Shown piece after piece: positions 40,401-55,500 of a DNA stretch of 64,000 nucleotides (position 1 is its first letter; the number at the start of each line of letters is the position of its first letter). The position numbers and the translations under genes were made by a program. The notes below the pieces were generated by a model. It had not been told where the DNA came from and searched no databases. It saw only the letters and a program-made list of their open reading frames with translations. This stretch comes from Colletes latitarsis (lineage: Eukaryota; Arthropoda; Insecta; Hymenoptera; Colletidae), in assembly GCF_051014445.1 (NCBI RefSeq), contig NW_027488368.1, positions 25,890,001-25,954,000 of the forward strand. Reading direction: 5' to 3'.

Positions 40401-43400
40401 CGGTTATGCCTGGGTAACGCCTGGTATTTGCAATCATCTGCCTCATACTTTCGCATTTTTAGCATACTTGTTGGACAGATCCTGGTCTTTTTCTTATTTG
40501 GATCACGTAGTACTGCGGTACCACATTGTAACAGTCAATTAAACCTGGTTCCGATTAATATTTTCGAGGATAACGCCGGTTATGTCTGGGTTAGTTCTGG
40601 TATTTGCAATCATCTGCCTCATACTTTCGCATTTTTCGCATTCTTCCCGGCCAGATCCTGGGTTTTTTTCTTCTTAGGATCACGTATTTATGTGGTGCCG
40701 CACAGAAATAGTCAATTCCACCTGGATTCGATTTTTAGAGGATAACACCGGTTATGTCTGGGTTAGGTCTGGTATTTGCCATCATCTAGCTCATACTTTC
40801 GCATTTTTTGCAAACTTGAATGGCCTGATCCTGGGATTTTTCTGGATTGGATCACGTAGTAATGTGGTACCACACTGAAATAGTCACTAGAACCTGGTTC
40901 CGATTAATATTTTCGAGGATAACGCCGGTTATGTCAGGGTTAAGTCTGGTATTTGCAATAATCTGCCAGATACTTTCGCATCATACGCATTCCTGTAGGC
41001 CAGCTCGTGGGCATTTTCTGATTCGGATCACGTAGTAATGTGGTACCACAGTGAAACAGTCAATTAAACCTGGTTCCGATTAATATTTTCGAGGATAACG
41101 CCGGTTATGTCTGGGTTAGTTCTGGTATTTGCAATCATCTGCCTCATACTTTCGCATTTTGCGCATACATGCCGGCCAGATCCTGGGTTTTTTTCTTGTT
41201 AGGAACACGTATTAATGTGGTGCCACACAGAAATAGTCAATTCCACCTGGATTCGATTTTTAGAGGATAACACCGGTTATGTCTGGCTTAGGTCTGGTAT
41301 TTGCCAACATCTAGCTCATACTTTCGCATTTTTCGCAAACTTGAATGGCCAGATCCTGGGCTTTTTCTGGATTCGATCACGTAGTAATGTGGTACCACAC
41401 TGAAATAGTCACCAGAACCTGGTTCCGATTAATATTTTCGAGGATAACTCCGGTTATGTCAGGGTTAGTTCTGGTATTTGCAATCATCTGCCTCATACTT
41501 TCGCATTTTGCGCATACTTGTCGGCCAGATCCTGGGTTTTTTTCTTGTTAGGATCACGTATTAATGTGGTGCCACACAGAAATAGTCAATTTCACCTGGA
41601 TTCGATCAATATTTTGGAGGATAACACCGGTTATGCCTGGGTAACGCCTGGTATTTGCAATCATCTGCCTCATACTTTCGCATTTTTAGCATACTTGTTG
41701 GACAGATCCTGGGCTTTTTCTGATTTGGATCACGTAATAATGTGGTACCACCGTGAAACAGTCAATTAAACCTTGTTCCGATTAACATCTTCAAGGATAA
41801 CGCCGGTTATGTCAGGGATAAGTCTGGTATTTGCAATCATCTGCCAGAACTTTCGCATCTTACACATTCCTGTAGGCCAGCTCGTGGGCATTTTCTAATT
41901 CGGATCACGTAGTAATGTGGTACCACATTGCTGCAGTCAATTAAACCTGGTTCCGATTAATATTTTAGAGGATAACGCCGGTTGTGTCTGGGTTACGTCT
42001 GGTATTTGCAATCATCTGCCTCATACATTCGCATTTTTCGCATACTTGTTGAACTGATCCCGGTTTTTTCTTATTTGGATCGCGTAGTAATGTGGTGCCA
42101 CAGTGAAACAGTCAATAAAACCTGGTTCCGATTAATATTTTCGAGGATAACGCCGGTTATGTCTGGGTTAGTTCTGGTATTTGCAATCATCTGCCTCATA
42201 CTTTCGCATTTTTCGCATACTTGCTGGCCAGATCCTGGGTCTTTTTCTTGTTAGGATCACGTATTAATGTGGTGCCACACAGAAATAGTCAATTCCACCT
42301 GAATTCGATTTTTAGAGGATAACACCGGTTATGTCTGGGTTAGGTGTGGTATTTGCCATCATCTTGCTCATACTTTCGCATTTTTCGCAAACTTGAATGG
42401 CCAGATCCTGGGCTTTTTCGGGATTGGATCACGTATTAATGTGGTGCCACACAGAAATAGTCAATTCCACCTGAATTCGATTTGTAGAGGATATCACCGG
42501 TTATGTCTGGGTTAGGTGTGGTATTTGCCATCATCTTGCTCATACTTTCGCATTTTTCGCAAACTTGAATGGCCAGATCCTGGGCTTTTTCGGGATTGGA
42601 TCACGTAGTAATGTGGTACACACTGAAATAGTCACTAGAACCTGGTTCCGATTAATATTTTCGAGGATAACGCCGGTTATGTCAGGGATAGTTCTGGTAT
42701 TTGCAATCATCTGCCTCATACTTTCGCATTTTGCGCATACTTGTCGGCCAGATCCTGGGTTTTTTTCTTGTTAGGATCACGTATTAATGTGGTGCCACAC
42801 AGAAATAGTCAATTTCACCTGGATTCGATCAATATTTTAGAGGATAACACCGGTTATGTCTGGTTTACGTCTGGTATTTGCAATCATCTGCCTCATACTT
42901 TCGTATTTATCAAATACTTGTTGGCCAGATCCTAGACTTTTTCTGATTTGGATCACGTAGTAATGTAGTACCACCGTGAAACAGTCAATTAAACCTTGTT
43001 CCGATTAACATTTTCAAGGATAACGCCGGTTTTGTCTGGGTTAGTACTGGTATTTGCAATCATCTGCCTCATACTTTCGCATTTTTAGCATACTTGTTGG
43101 ACAGATCCTGGTCTTTTTCTTATTTGGATCACGTAGTAATGCGGTACCACACTGTAACAGTCAATTAAACCTGGTTCCGATTAATATTTTCGAGGATAAC
43201 GCCGGTTATGTCTGGGTTAGTTCTGGTATTTGCAATCATCTGCCTCATACTTTCGCATTTTTCGCATTCTTCCCGGCCAGATCCTGGGTTTTTTTCTTCT
43301 TAGGATCACGTATTTATGTGGTGCCGCACAGAAATAGTCAATTCCACCTGGATTCGATTTTTAGAGGATAACACCGGTTATGTCTGGGTTAGGTCTGGTA

Positions 43401-46031
43401 TTTGCCATCATCTAGCTCATACTTTCGCATTTTTTGCAAGCTTGAATGGCCTGATCCTGGGATTTTTCTGGATTGGATCACGTAGTAATGTGGTACCACA
43501 CTGAAATAGTCACTAGAACCTGGTTCCGATTAATGTTTTCGAGGATAACGCCGGTTATGTCAGGGTTAAGTGTGGTATTTGCAATAATCTGCCAGATACT
43601 TTCGCATCATACGCATTCCTGTAGGCCAGCTCGTGGGCATTTTCTGATTCGGATCACGTAGTAATGTGGTACCACAGTGAAACAGTCAATTAAACCTGGT
43701 TCCGATTAATATTTTCGAGGATAACGCCGGTTATGTCTGGGTTAGTTCTGGTATTTGCAATCATCTGCCTCATACTTTCGCATTTTTCGCATACTTGCCG
43801 GCCAGATCCTGGGTTTTTTTCTTGTTAGGAACACGTATTAATGTGGTGCCACACAGAAAAAGTCAATTCCACCTGGATTCGATTTTTAGAGGATAACACC
43901 GGTTATGTCTGGGTTAGTTCTGGTATTTGCAATCATCTGCCTCATACCTTCGCATTTTGCGCATACTTGTCGGCCAGATCCTGGGTTTTTTTCTTGTTAG
44001 GATCACGTATTAATGTGGTGCCACACAGAAATAGTCAATTTCACCTGGATTCGATCAATATTTTGGAGGATAACACCGGTTATGCCTGGGTAACGCCTGG
44101 TATTTGCAATCATCTGCCTCATACTTTCGCATTTTTAGCATACTTGTTGGACAGATCCTGGGCTTTTTCTGATTTGGATCACGTAATAATGTGGTACCAC
44201 CGTGAAACAGTCAATTAAACCTTGTTCCGATTAACATCTTCAAGGATAACGCCGGTTATGTCAGGGTTAAGTCTGGTATTTGCAATCATCTGCCAGAACT
44301 TTCGCATCTTACACATTCCTGTAGGCCAGCTCGTGGGCATTTTCTAATTCGGATCACGTAGTAATGTGGTACCACATTGTTGCAGTCAATTAAACCTGGT
44401 TCCGATTAATATTTTAGAGGATAACGCCGGTTGTGTCTGTGTTACGTCTGGTATTTGCAATCATCTGCCTCATACTTTCGCATTTTTCGCATACTTGTTG
44501 GCCAGATCCTGGGCTTTTTCTGGTTTGGATCACGTAGTAATGTGGTACCACACTGAAGTAGTCACCAGAACCTGGTTCCGATTAATATTTTCGAGGATAA
44601 CTCCGGTTATGTCAGGGTTAGTTCTGGTATTTGCAATCATCTGCCTCATACTTTCGCTATTTGCGCATACTTGTCGGCCAGATCCTGGGTTTTTTTCTTG
44701 TTAGGATCACGTATTAATGTGGTGCCACACAGAAATAGTCAATTTCACCTGGATTCGATCAATATTTTGGAGGATAACACCGGGTATGCCTGGGTAACGT
44801 CTGGTATTTGCAATCATGTGCCTCATACTTTCGCATTTTTCGCATACTTCCCGGCCAGATCCTGGGTTTTTTTCTTCTTAGGATCACGTATTTATGTGGT
44901 GCCACACTGAAATAGTCAATTCCACCTGGATTCGATTTTTAGAGGATAACACCGGTTATGTCTGGGTTAGGTCTGGTATTTGCCAACATCGAGCTCATAC
45001 TTTCGCATTTTTCGCAAACTTGAATGGCCAGATCCTGGGCTTTTTTCTTGTTAGGATCACGTATTAATGTGGTGCCACACAGAAATAGTCAATTTCACCT
45101 GGATTCGATCAATATTTTGGAGGATAACACCGGGTATGCCTGGGTAACGTCTGGTATTTGCAATCATCTGCCTCATACTTTCGCATTTTTCGCATACTTG
45201 TTGGCCTGATCCTGGGCTTTTTCTGATTTGAATCACGTAGTAATGTGGTACCACACTGAAGTAGTCACCAGAACCTGGTTCCGATTAATATTTTCGAGGA
45301 TAACTCCGGTTATGTCAGGGTTAGTTCTGGTATTTGCAATCATCTGCCTCATACTTTCGCTATTTGCGCATACTTGTCGGCCAGATCCTGGGTTTTTTTC
45401 TTGTTAGGATCACGTATTAATGTGGTGCCACAGAGAAATAGTCAATTTCACCTGGATTCGATCAATATTTTGGAGGATAACACCGGGTATGCCTGGGTAA
45501 CGTCTGGTATTTGCAATCATCTGCATCATACTTTCGCATTTTTCGCATACTTGTTGGCCAGATCCTGGGCTTTTTCTGATTTGGATCACGTAGTAATGTG
45601 GTACCACAGTGAAACCGTCAATTAAACCTGTATTCGATCAATATTTTAGAGGATGACACCGGTTAGGTCTGGGTTGCGTCTGGTATTTGCAATCATCTGC
45701 CTCATACTTTCGCATTTTTAGCATACTTGTCGGCCAGATCCTGGGGTTTTTCTTGTTAGGATCACGTATTAATGTGGTGCCACACTGAAATAGTCAATTC
45801 CACCTGGATTCGATTTTTAGAGGATAACACCGGTTATGTCTGGGTTAGGTCTGGTATTTGCCATCATCTAGCTCATACTTTCGCATTTTTTGCAAACTTG
45901 AATGGCCAGATACGGGGTTTTTTTCTGGTTAGGATCACGGACCAATGTGGTACCACACTGAGATAGTCAATTCAACCTGTATTCGATCAATATTTTAGAG
46001 GATGACACCGGTTAGGTCTGGGTTGCGTCTG
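37435..46031 (+). repeat. Large satellite duplication, copy A (about 8.6 kb)
   Basis: Matches 46032-54513 at an offset of 8597 bp up to about 41.9 kb and 8422 bp after it. Compared segments look almost identical, including private variants such as TCAAATACTTGTTGG and the B-prime deletions. Boundaries are approximate to within a monomer. Confidence 0.85.
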
Positions 46032-49000
46032 GTATTTGCAATCATCTGCCTCATACTTTCGCATTTTTAGCATACTTGTTGGACAGATCCTGGGCTTTTT
46101 CTGATTTGGATCACGTAATAATGTGGTACCACCGTGAAACAGTCAATTAAACCTTGTTCCGATTAACATCTTCAAGGATAACGCCGGTTATGTCAGGGAT
46201 AAGTCTGGTATTTGCAATCATCTGCCAGAACTTTCGCATGTTACACATTCCTGTAGGCCAGCTCGTGGGCATTTTCTAATTCGGATCACGTAGTAATGTG
46301 GTACCACATTGTTGCAGTCAATTAAACCTGGTTCCGATTAATATTTTAGAGGATAACGCCGGTTGTGTCTGGGATACGTCTGGTATTTGCAATCATCTGC
46401 CTCATACATTCGCATTTTTCGCATACTTGTTGAACTGATCCCGGTCTTTTTCTTATTTGGATCGCGTAGTAATGTGGTGCCACAGTGAAACAGTCAATAA
46501 AACCTGGTTCCGATTAATATTTTCGAGGATAACGCCGGTTATGTCTGGGTTAGTTCTGGTATTTGCAATCATCTGCCTCATACTTTCGCATTTTTCGCAT
46601 ACTTGCTGGCCAGATCCTGGGTCTTTTTCTTGTTAGGATCACGTATTAATGTGGTGCCACACAGAAATAGTCAATTCCACCTGAATTCGATTTTTAGAGG
46701 ATAACACCGTTTATGTCTGGGTTAGGTGTGGTATTTGCCATTATCTTGCTCATACTTTCGCATTTTTCGCAAACTTGAATGGCCAGATCCTGGGCTTTTT
46801 CGGGATTGGATCACGTAGTAATGTGGTACACACTGAAATAGTCACTAGAACCTGGTTCCGATTAATATTTTCGAGGATAACGCCGGTTATGTCTGGGTTA
46901 GTTCTGGTATTTGCAATCATCTGGCTCATACTTTCGCATTTTTCGCATACTTGCCGGCCAGATCCTGGGTTTTTTTCTTCTTAGGATCACGTATTTATGT
47001 GGTGCCGCACAGAAATAGTCAATTCCACCTGGATTCGATTTTTAGAGGATAACACCGGTTATGTCTGGGTTAGGTCTGGTATTTGCCATCATCTAGCTCA
47101 TACTTTCGCATTTTTTGCAAACTTGAATGGCCTGATCCTGGGACTTTTCTGGATTGGATCACGTAGTAATGTGGTACCACACTGAAGTAGTCACTAGAAC
47201 CTGGTTCCGATTAATATTTTCGAGGATAACGCCGGCTATGTCAGGGTTAAGTCTGGTATTTGCAATAATCTGCCAGATACTTTCGCATCATACGCATTCC
47301 TGTAGGCCAGCTCGTGGGCATTTTCTGATTCGGATCACGTAGTAATGTGGTACCACAGTGAAACAGTCAATTAAACCTGGTTCCGATTAATATTTTCGAG
47401 GATAACGCCGGTTATGTCTGGGTTAGTTCTGGTATTTGCAATCCTCTGCCTCATACTTTCGCATTTTGCGCATACCTGCCGGCCAGATCCTGGGTTTTTT
47501 TCTTGTTAGGAACACGTATTAATGTGGTGACACACAGAAATAGTCAATTTCACCTGGATTCGATCAATATTTTGGAGGATAACACCGGTTATGCCTGGGT
47601 AACGCCTGGTATTTGCAATCATCTGCCTCATACTTTCGCTATTTGCGCATACTTGTCGGCCAGATCCTGGGATTTTTTCTTGTTACGATCACGTATTAAT
47701 GTGGTGCCACACAGAAATAGTCAATTTCACCTGGATTCGATCAATATTTTGGAGGATAACACCGGTTATGCCTGGGTAACGCCTGGTATTTGCAATCATC
47801 TGCCTCATACTTTCGCATTTTTAGCATACTTGTTGGACAGATCCTGGGCTTTTTCTGATTTGGATCACGTAATAATGTGGTACCACCGTGAAACAGTCAA
47901 TTAAACCTTGTTCCGATTAACATCTTCAAGGATAACGCCGGTTATGTCAGGGATAAGTCTGGTATTTGCAATCATCTGCCAGAACTTTCGCATCTTACGT
48001 ATTCCTGTAGGCCAGCTCGTGGGCATTTTCTAATTCGGATCACGTAGTAATATGGTACCACATTGTTGCAGTCAATTAAACCTGGTTCCGATTAATATTT
48101 TAGAGGATAACGCCGGTTGTGTCTGGGTTACGTCTGGTATTTGCAATCATCTGCCTCATACATTCGCATTTTTCGCATACTTGTTGAACTGATCCCGGTC
48201 TTTTTCTTATTTGGATCGCGTAGTAATGTGGTGCCACAGTGAAACAGTCAATAAAACCTGGTTCCGATTAATATTTTCGAGGATAACGCCGGTTATGTCT
48301 GGGTTAGTTCTGGTATTTGCAATCATCTGCCTCATACTTTCGCATTTTTCGCATACTTGCTGGCCAGATCCTGGGTCTTTTTCTTGTTAGGATCACGTAG
48401 TAATGTGGTACCACACTGAAATAGTCATCAGAACCTGGTTCCGATTAATATTTTCGAGGATAACTCCGGTTATGTCAGGGTTAGTTCTGGTATTTGCAAT
48501 CATCTGCCTCATACTTTCGCATTCTGCGCATACTTGTCGGCCAGATCCTGGGTTTTTTTCTTGTTAGGATCACGTATTAATGTGGTGCCACACAGAAATA
48601 GTCAATTTCACCTGGATTCGATCAATATTTTGGAGGATGACACCGGTTATGCCTGGGTAACGCCTGGTATTTGCAATCATCTGCCCCATACTTTCGCATT
48701 TTTAGCATACTTGTCGGCCAGATCCTGGGTTTTTTTCTTGTTAGGATCACGTATTAATGTGGTGCCACACAGAAATAGTCAATTTCACCTGGATTCGATC
48801 AAAATTTTGGAGGATAACACCGGTTATGCCTGGGTAACGCCTGGTATTTGCAATCATCTGCCTCATACTTTCGCATTTTTAGCATACTTGTCGGCCAGAT
48901 CCCGGGTTTTTTTCTTGTTAGGATCACGTATTAATGTGGTGCCACACTGAAATAGTCAATTTCACCTGGATTCGATCAATATTTTGGAGGATAACACCGG

Positions 49001-52000
49001 TTATGCCTGGGTAACGCCTGGTATTTGCAATCATCTGCCTCATACTTTCGCATTTTTAGCATACTTGTTGGACAGATCCTGGTCTTTTTCTTATTTGGAT
49101 CACGTAGTACTGCGGTACCACATTGTAACAGTCAATTAAACCTGGTTCCGATTAATATTTTCGAGGATAACGCCGGTTATGTCTGGGTTAGTTCTGGTAT
49201 TTGCAATCATCTGCCTCATACTTTCGCATTTTTCGCATTCTTCCCGGCCAGATCCTGGGTTTTTTTCTTCTTAGGATCACGTATTTATGTGGTGCCGCAC
49301 AGAAATAGTCAATTCCACCTGGATTCGATTTTTAGAGGATAACACCGGTTATGTCTGGGTTAGGTCTGGTATTTGCCATCATCTAGCTCATACTTTCGCA
49401 TTTTTTGCAAACTTGAATGGCCTGATCCTGGGATTTTTCTGGATTGGATCACGTAGTAATGTGGTACCACACTGAAATAGTCACTAGAACCTGGTTCCGA
49501 TTAATATTTTCGAGGATAACGCCGGTTATGTCAGGGTTAAGTCTGGTATTTGCAATAATCTGCCAGATACTTTCGCATCATACGCATTCCTGTAGGCCAG
49601 CTCGTGGGCATTTTCTGATTCGGATCACGTAGTAATGTGGTACCACAGTGAAACAGTCAATTAAACCTGGTTCCGATTAATATTTTCGAGGATAACGCCG
49701 GTTATGTCTGGGTTAGTTCTGGTATTTGCAATCATCTGCCTCATACTTTCGCATTTTGCGCATACATGCCGGCCAGATCCTGGGTTTTTTTCTTGTTAGG
49801 AACACGTATTAATGTGGTGCCACACAGAAATAGTCAATTCCACCTGGATTCGATTTTTAGAGGATAACACCGGTTATGTCTGGCTTAGGTCTGGTATTTG
49901 CCAACATCTAGCTCATACTTTCGCATTTTTCGCAAACTTGAATGGCCAGATCCTGGGCTTTTTCTGGATTCGATCACGTAGTAATGTGGTACCACACTGA
50001 AATAGTCACCAGAACCTGGTTCCGATTAATATTTTCGAGGATAACTCCGGTTATGTCAGGGTTAGTTCTGGTATTTGCAATCATCTGCCTCATACTTTCG
50101 CATTTTGCGCATACTTGTCGGCCAGATCCTGGGTTTTTTTCTTGTTAGGATCACGTATTAATGTGGTGCCACACAGAAATAGTCAATTTCACCTGGATTC
50201 GATCAATATTTTGGAGGATAACACCGGTTATGCCTGGGTAACGCCTGGTATTTGCAATCATCTGCCTCATACTTTCGCATTTTTAGCATACTTGTTGGAC
50301 AGATCCTGGGCTTTTTCTGATTTGGATCACGTAATAATGTGGTACCACCGTGAAACAGTCAATTAAACCTTGTTCCGATTAACATCTTCAAGGATAACGC
50401 CGGTTATGTCAGGGATAAGTCTGGTATTTGCAATCATCTGCCAGAACTTTCGCATCTTACACATTCCTGTAGGCCAGCTCGTGGGCATTTTCTAATTCGG
50501 ATCACGTAGTAATGTGGTACCACAGTGAAACAGTCAATTAAACCTGGTTCCGATTAATATTTTCGAGGATAACGCCGGTTATGTCTGGGTTAGTTCTGGT
50601 ATTTGCAATCATCTGCCTCATACTTTCGCATTTTTCGCATACTTGCTGGCCAGATCCTGGGTCTTTTTCTTGTTAGGATCACGTATTAATGTGGTGCCAC
50701 ACAGAAATAGTCAATTCCACCTGAATTCGATTTTTAGAGGATAACACCGGTTATGTCTGGGTTAGGTGTGGTATTTGCCATCATCTTGCTCATACTTTCG
50801 CATTTTTCGCAAACTTGAATGGCCAGATCCTGGGCTTTTTCGGGATTGGATCACGTATTAATGTGGTGCCACACAGAAATAGTCAATTCCACCTGAATTC
50901 GATTTGTAGAGGATATCACCGGTTATGTCTGGGTTAGGTGTGGTATTTGCCATCATCTTGCTCATACTTTCGCATTTTTCGCAAACTTGAATGGCCAGAT
51001 CCTGGGCTTTTTCGGGATTGGATCACGTAGTAATGTGGTACACACTGAAATAGTCACTAGAACCTGGTTCCGATTAATATTTTCGAGGATAACGCCGGTT
51101 ATGTCAGGGATAGTTCTGGTATTTGCAATCATCTGCCTCATACTTTCGCATTTTGCGCATACTTGTCGGCCAGATCCTGGGTTTTTTTCTTGTTAGGATC
51201 ACGTATTAATGTGGTGCCACACAGAAATAGTCAATTTCACCTGGATTCGATCAATATTTTAGAGGATAACACCGGTTATGTCTGGTTTACGTCTGGTATT
51301 TGCAATCATCTGCCTCATACTTTCGTATTTATCAAATACTTGTTGGCCAGATCCTAGACTTTTTCTGATTTGGATCACGTAGTAATGTAGTACCACCGTG
51401 AAACAGTCAATTAAACCTTGTTCCGATTAACATTTTCAAGGATAACGCCGGTTTTGTCTGGGTTAGTACTGGTATTTGCAATCATCTGCCTCATACTTTC
51501 GCATTTTTAGCATACTTGTTGGACAGATCCTGGTCTTTTTCTTATTTGGATCACGTAGTAATGCGGTACCACACTGTAACAGTCAATTAAACCTGGTTCC
51601 GATTAATATTTTCGAGGATAACGCCGGTTATGTCTGGGTTAGTTCTGGTATTTGCAATCATCTGCCTCATACTTTCGCATTTTTCGCATTCTTCCCGGCC
51701 AGATCCTGGGTTTTTTTCTTCTTAGGATCACGTATTTATGTGGTGCCGCACAGAAATAGTCAATTCCACCTGGATTCGATTTTTAGAGGATAACACCGGT
51801 TATGTCTGGGTTAGGTCTGGTATTTGCCATCATCTAGCTCATACTTTCGCATTTTTTGCAAGCTTGAATGGCCTGATCCTGGGATTTTTCTGGATTGGAT
51901 CACGTAGTAATGTGGTACCACACTGAAATAGTCACTAGAACCTGGTTCCGATTAATGTTTTCGAGGATAACGCCGGTTATGTCAGGGTTAAGTGTGGTAT

Positions 52001-54513
52001 TTGCAATAATCTGCCAGATACTTTCGCATCATACGCATTCCTGTAGGCCAGCTCGTGGGCATTTTCTGATTCGGATCACGTAGTAATGTGGTACCACAGT
52101 GAAACAGTCAATTAAACCTGGTTCCGATTAATATTTTCGAGGATAACGCCGGTTATGTCTGGGTTAGTTCTGGTATTTGCAATCATCTGCCTCATACTTT
52201 CGCATTTTTCGCATACTTGCCGGCCAGATCCTGGGTTTTTTTCTTGTTAGGAACACGTATTAATGTGGTGCCACACAGAAAAAGTCAATTCCACCTGGAT
52301 TCGATTTTTAGAGGATAACACCGGTTATGTCTGGGTTAGTTCTGGTATTTGCAATCATCTGCCTCATACCTTCGCATTTTGCGCATACTTGTCGGCCAGA
52401 TCCTGGGTTTTTTTCTTGTTAGGATCACGTATTAATGTGGTGCCACACAGAAATAGTCAATTTCACCTGGATTCGATCAATATTTTGGAGGATAACACCG
52501 GTTATGCCTGGGTAACGCCTGGTATTTGCAATCATCTGCCTCATACTTTCGCATTTTTAGCATACTTGTTGGACAGATCCTGGGCTTTTTCTGATTTGGA
52601 TCACGTAATAATGTGGTACCACCGTGAAACAGTCAATTAAACCTTGTTCCGATTAACATCTTCAAGGATAACGCCGGTTATGTCAGGGTTAAGTCTGGTA
52701 TTTGCAATCATCTGCCAGAACTTTCGCATCTTACACATTCCTGTAGGCCAGCTCGTGGGCATTTTCTAATTCGGATCACGTAGTAATGTGGTACCACATT
52801 GTTGCAGTCAATTAAACCTGGTTCCGATTAATATTTTAGAGGATAACGCCGGTTGTGTCTGTGTTACGTCTGGTATTTGCAATCATCTGCCTCATACTTT
52901 CGCATTTTTCGCATACTTGTTGGCCAGATCCTGGGCTTTTTCTGGTTTGGATCACGTAGTAATGTGGTACCACACTGAAGTAGTCACCAGAACCTGGTTC
53001 CGATTAATATTTTCGAGGATAACTCCGGTTATGTCAGGGTTAGTTCTGGTATTTGCAATCATCTGCCTCATACTTTCGCTATTTGCGCATACTTGTCGGC
53101 CAGATCCTGGGTTTTTTTCTTGTTAGGATCACGTATTAATGTGGTGCCACACAGAAATAGTCAATTTCACCTGGATTCGATCAATATTTTGGAGGATAAC
53201 ACCGGGTATGCCTGGGTAACGTCTGGTATTTGCAATCATGTGCCTCATACTTTCGCATTTTTCGCATACTTCCCGGCCAGATCCTGGGTTTTTTTCTTCT
53301 TAGGATCACGTATTTATGTGGTGCCACACTGAAATAGTCAATTCCACCTGGATTCGATTTTTAGAGGATAACACCGGTTATGTCTGGGTTAGGTCTGGTA
53401 TTTGCCAACATCGAGCTCATACTTTCGCATTTTTCGCAAACTTGAATGGCCAGATCCTGGGCTTTTTTCTTGTTAGGATCACGTATTAATGTGGTGCCAC
53501 ACAGAAATAGTCAATTTCACCTGGATTCGATCAATATTTTGGAGGATAACACCGGGTATGCCTGGGTAACGTCTGGTATTTGCAATCATCTGCCTCATAC
53601 TTTCGCATTTTTCGCATACTTGTTGGCCTGATCCTGGGCTTTTTCTGATTTGAATCACGTAGTAATGTGGTACCACACTGAAGTAGTCACCAGAACCTGG
53701 TTCCGATTAATATTTTCGAGGATAACTCCGGTTATGTCAGGGTTAGTTCTGGTATTTGCAATCATCTGCCTCATACTTTCGCTATTTGCGCATACTTGTC
53801 GGCCAGATCCTGGGTTTTTTTCTTGTTAGGATCACGTATTAATGTGGTGCCACAGAGAAATAGTCAATTTCACCTGGATTCGATCAATATTTTGGAGGAT
53901 AACACCGGGTATGCCTGGGTAACGTCTGGTATTTGCAATCATCTGCATCATACTTTCGCATTTTTCGCATACTTGTTGGCCAGATCCTGGGCTTTTTCTG
54001 ATTTGGATCACGTAGTAATGTGGTACCACAGTGAAACCGTCAATTAAACCTGTATTCGATCAATATTTTAGAGGATGACACCGGTTAGGTCTGGGTTGCG
54101 TCTGGTATTTGCAATCATCTGCCTCATACTTTCGCATTTTTAGCATACTTGTCGGCCAGATCCTGGGGTTTTTCTTGTTAGGATCACGTATTAATGTGGT
54201 GCCACACTGAAATAGTCAATTCCACCTGGATTCGATTTTTAGAGGATAACACCGGTTATGTCTGGGTTAGGTCTGGTATTTGCCATCATCTAGCTCATAC
54301 TTTCGCATTTTTTGCAAACTTGAATGGCCAGATACGGGGTTTTTTTCTGGTTAGGATCACGGACCAATGTGGTACCACACTGAGATAGTCAATTCAACCT
54401 GTATTCGATCAATATTTTAGAGGATGACACCGGTTAGGTCTGGGTTGCGTCTGGTATTTGCAATCATCTGCCTCATACTTTCGCATTTTTAGCATACTTG
54501 TTGGACAGATCCT
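46032..54513 (+). repeat. Large satellite duplication, copy B (about 8.4 kb)
   Basis: Second copy of the preceding block. It lacks one 175-bp monomer relative to copy A: sequence equivalent to about 41920-42095 is absent at about 50515. The lack of divergence implies a very recent duplication, or a collapse/duplication artefact of assembly. Confidence 0.85.
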
Positions 54514-55500
54514 GGTCTTTTTCTTATTTGGATCACGTAGTAATGCGGTACCACATTGTAACAGTCAATAAAACCTGGTTCCGATTAATATTTTCGAGGA
54601 TAACGCCGGTTATGTCGGGGTTAGTTCTGGTACTTGCAATCGTCTGCCTCATACTTTCGCATTTTGCGCATACTTGTCGGCCAGATCCTGGGGTTTTTCT
54701 TGTTAGGATCACGTATTAATGTGGTGCCGCACAGAAATAGTCAATTCCACCTGGATTCTATTTTTAGAGGATAACACCGGTTATGTCTGGGTTAGGTCTG
54801 GTATTTGCCATCATCTACCTCATACTTTCGCATTTTCTGCAAACTTGAATGGCCTGATCCTGGGCTTTTTCTGGATTGGATCACGTAGTAATGTGGTACC
54901 ACACTGAAATAGTCACTAGAACCTGGTTCCGATTAATATTTTCGAGGATAACGCCGGTTATGTCAGGGTTAAGTCTGGTATTTGCAATAATCTGCCAGAT
55001 ACTTTCGCATCATACGCATTCCTGTAGGCCAGCTCGTGAGCATTTTCTGATTCGGATCACGTAGTAATGTGGTACCACAGTGAAACAGTCAATTACACCT
55101 GGTTCCGATTAATATTTTCGAGGATAACGCCGGTTATGTCTGGGTTAGTTCTGGTATTTGCAATCATCTGGCTCATACTTTCGCATTTTTCGCATACTTG
55201 CCGGCCAGATCCTGGGTTTTTTTCTTGTTAGGAACACGTATTAATGTGGTGCCACACTGAAATAGTCAATTCCACCTGGATTCGATTTTTAGAGGATAAC
55301 ACCGGTTATGTCTGGGTTAGGTCTGGTATTTGCCATCATCTAGCTCATACTTTCGCATTTTTTGCAAACTTGAATGGCCAGAACCTGGGCTTTTTCTGGA
55401 TTGGATCACGTAGTAATGTGGTAGCACACTGAAATAGTCACTAGAACCTGGTTCCGATTAATATTTTCGAGGATAACGCCGGTTATGTCGGGGTTAGTTC
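51476..55500 (+). repeat. Further satellite duplication, first copy
   Basis: This segment recurs at 56387-60770. The offset steps from 4911 (at 51476/56387) to 5088 (at 52788/57876 and 54194/59282) to 5265 bp (at 54719/59984). Each step equals one 177-bp monomer. Confidence 0.8.
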
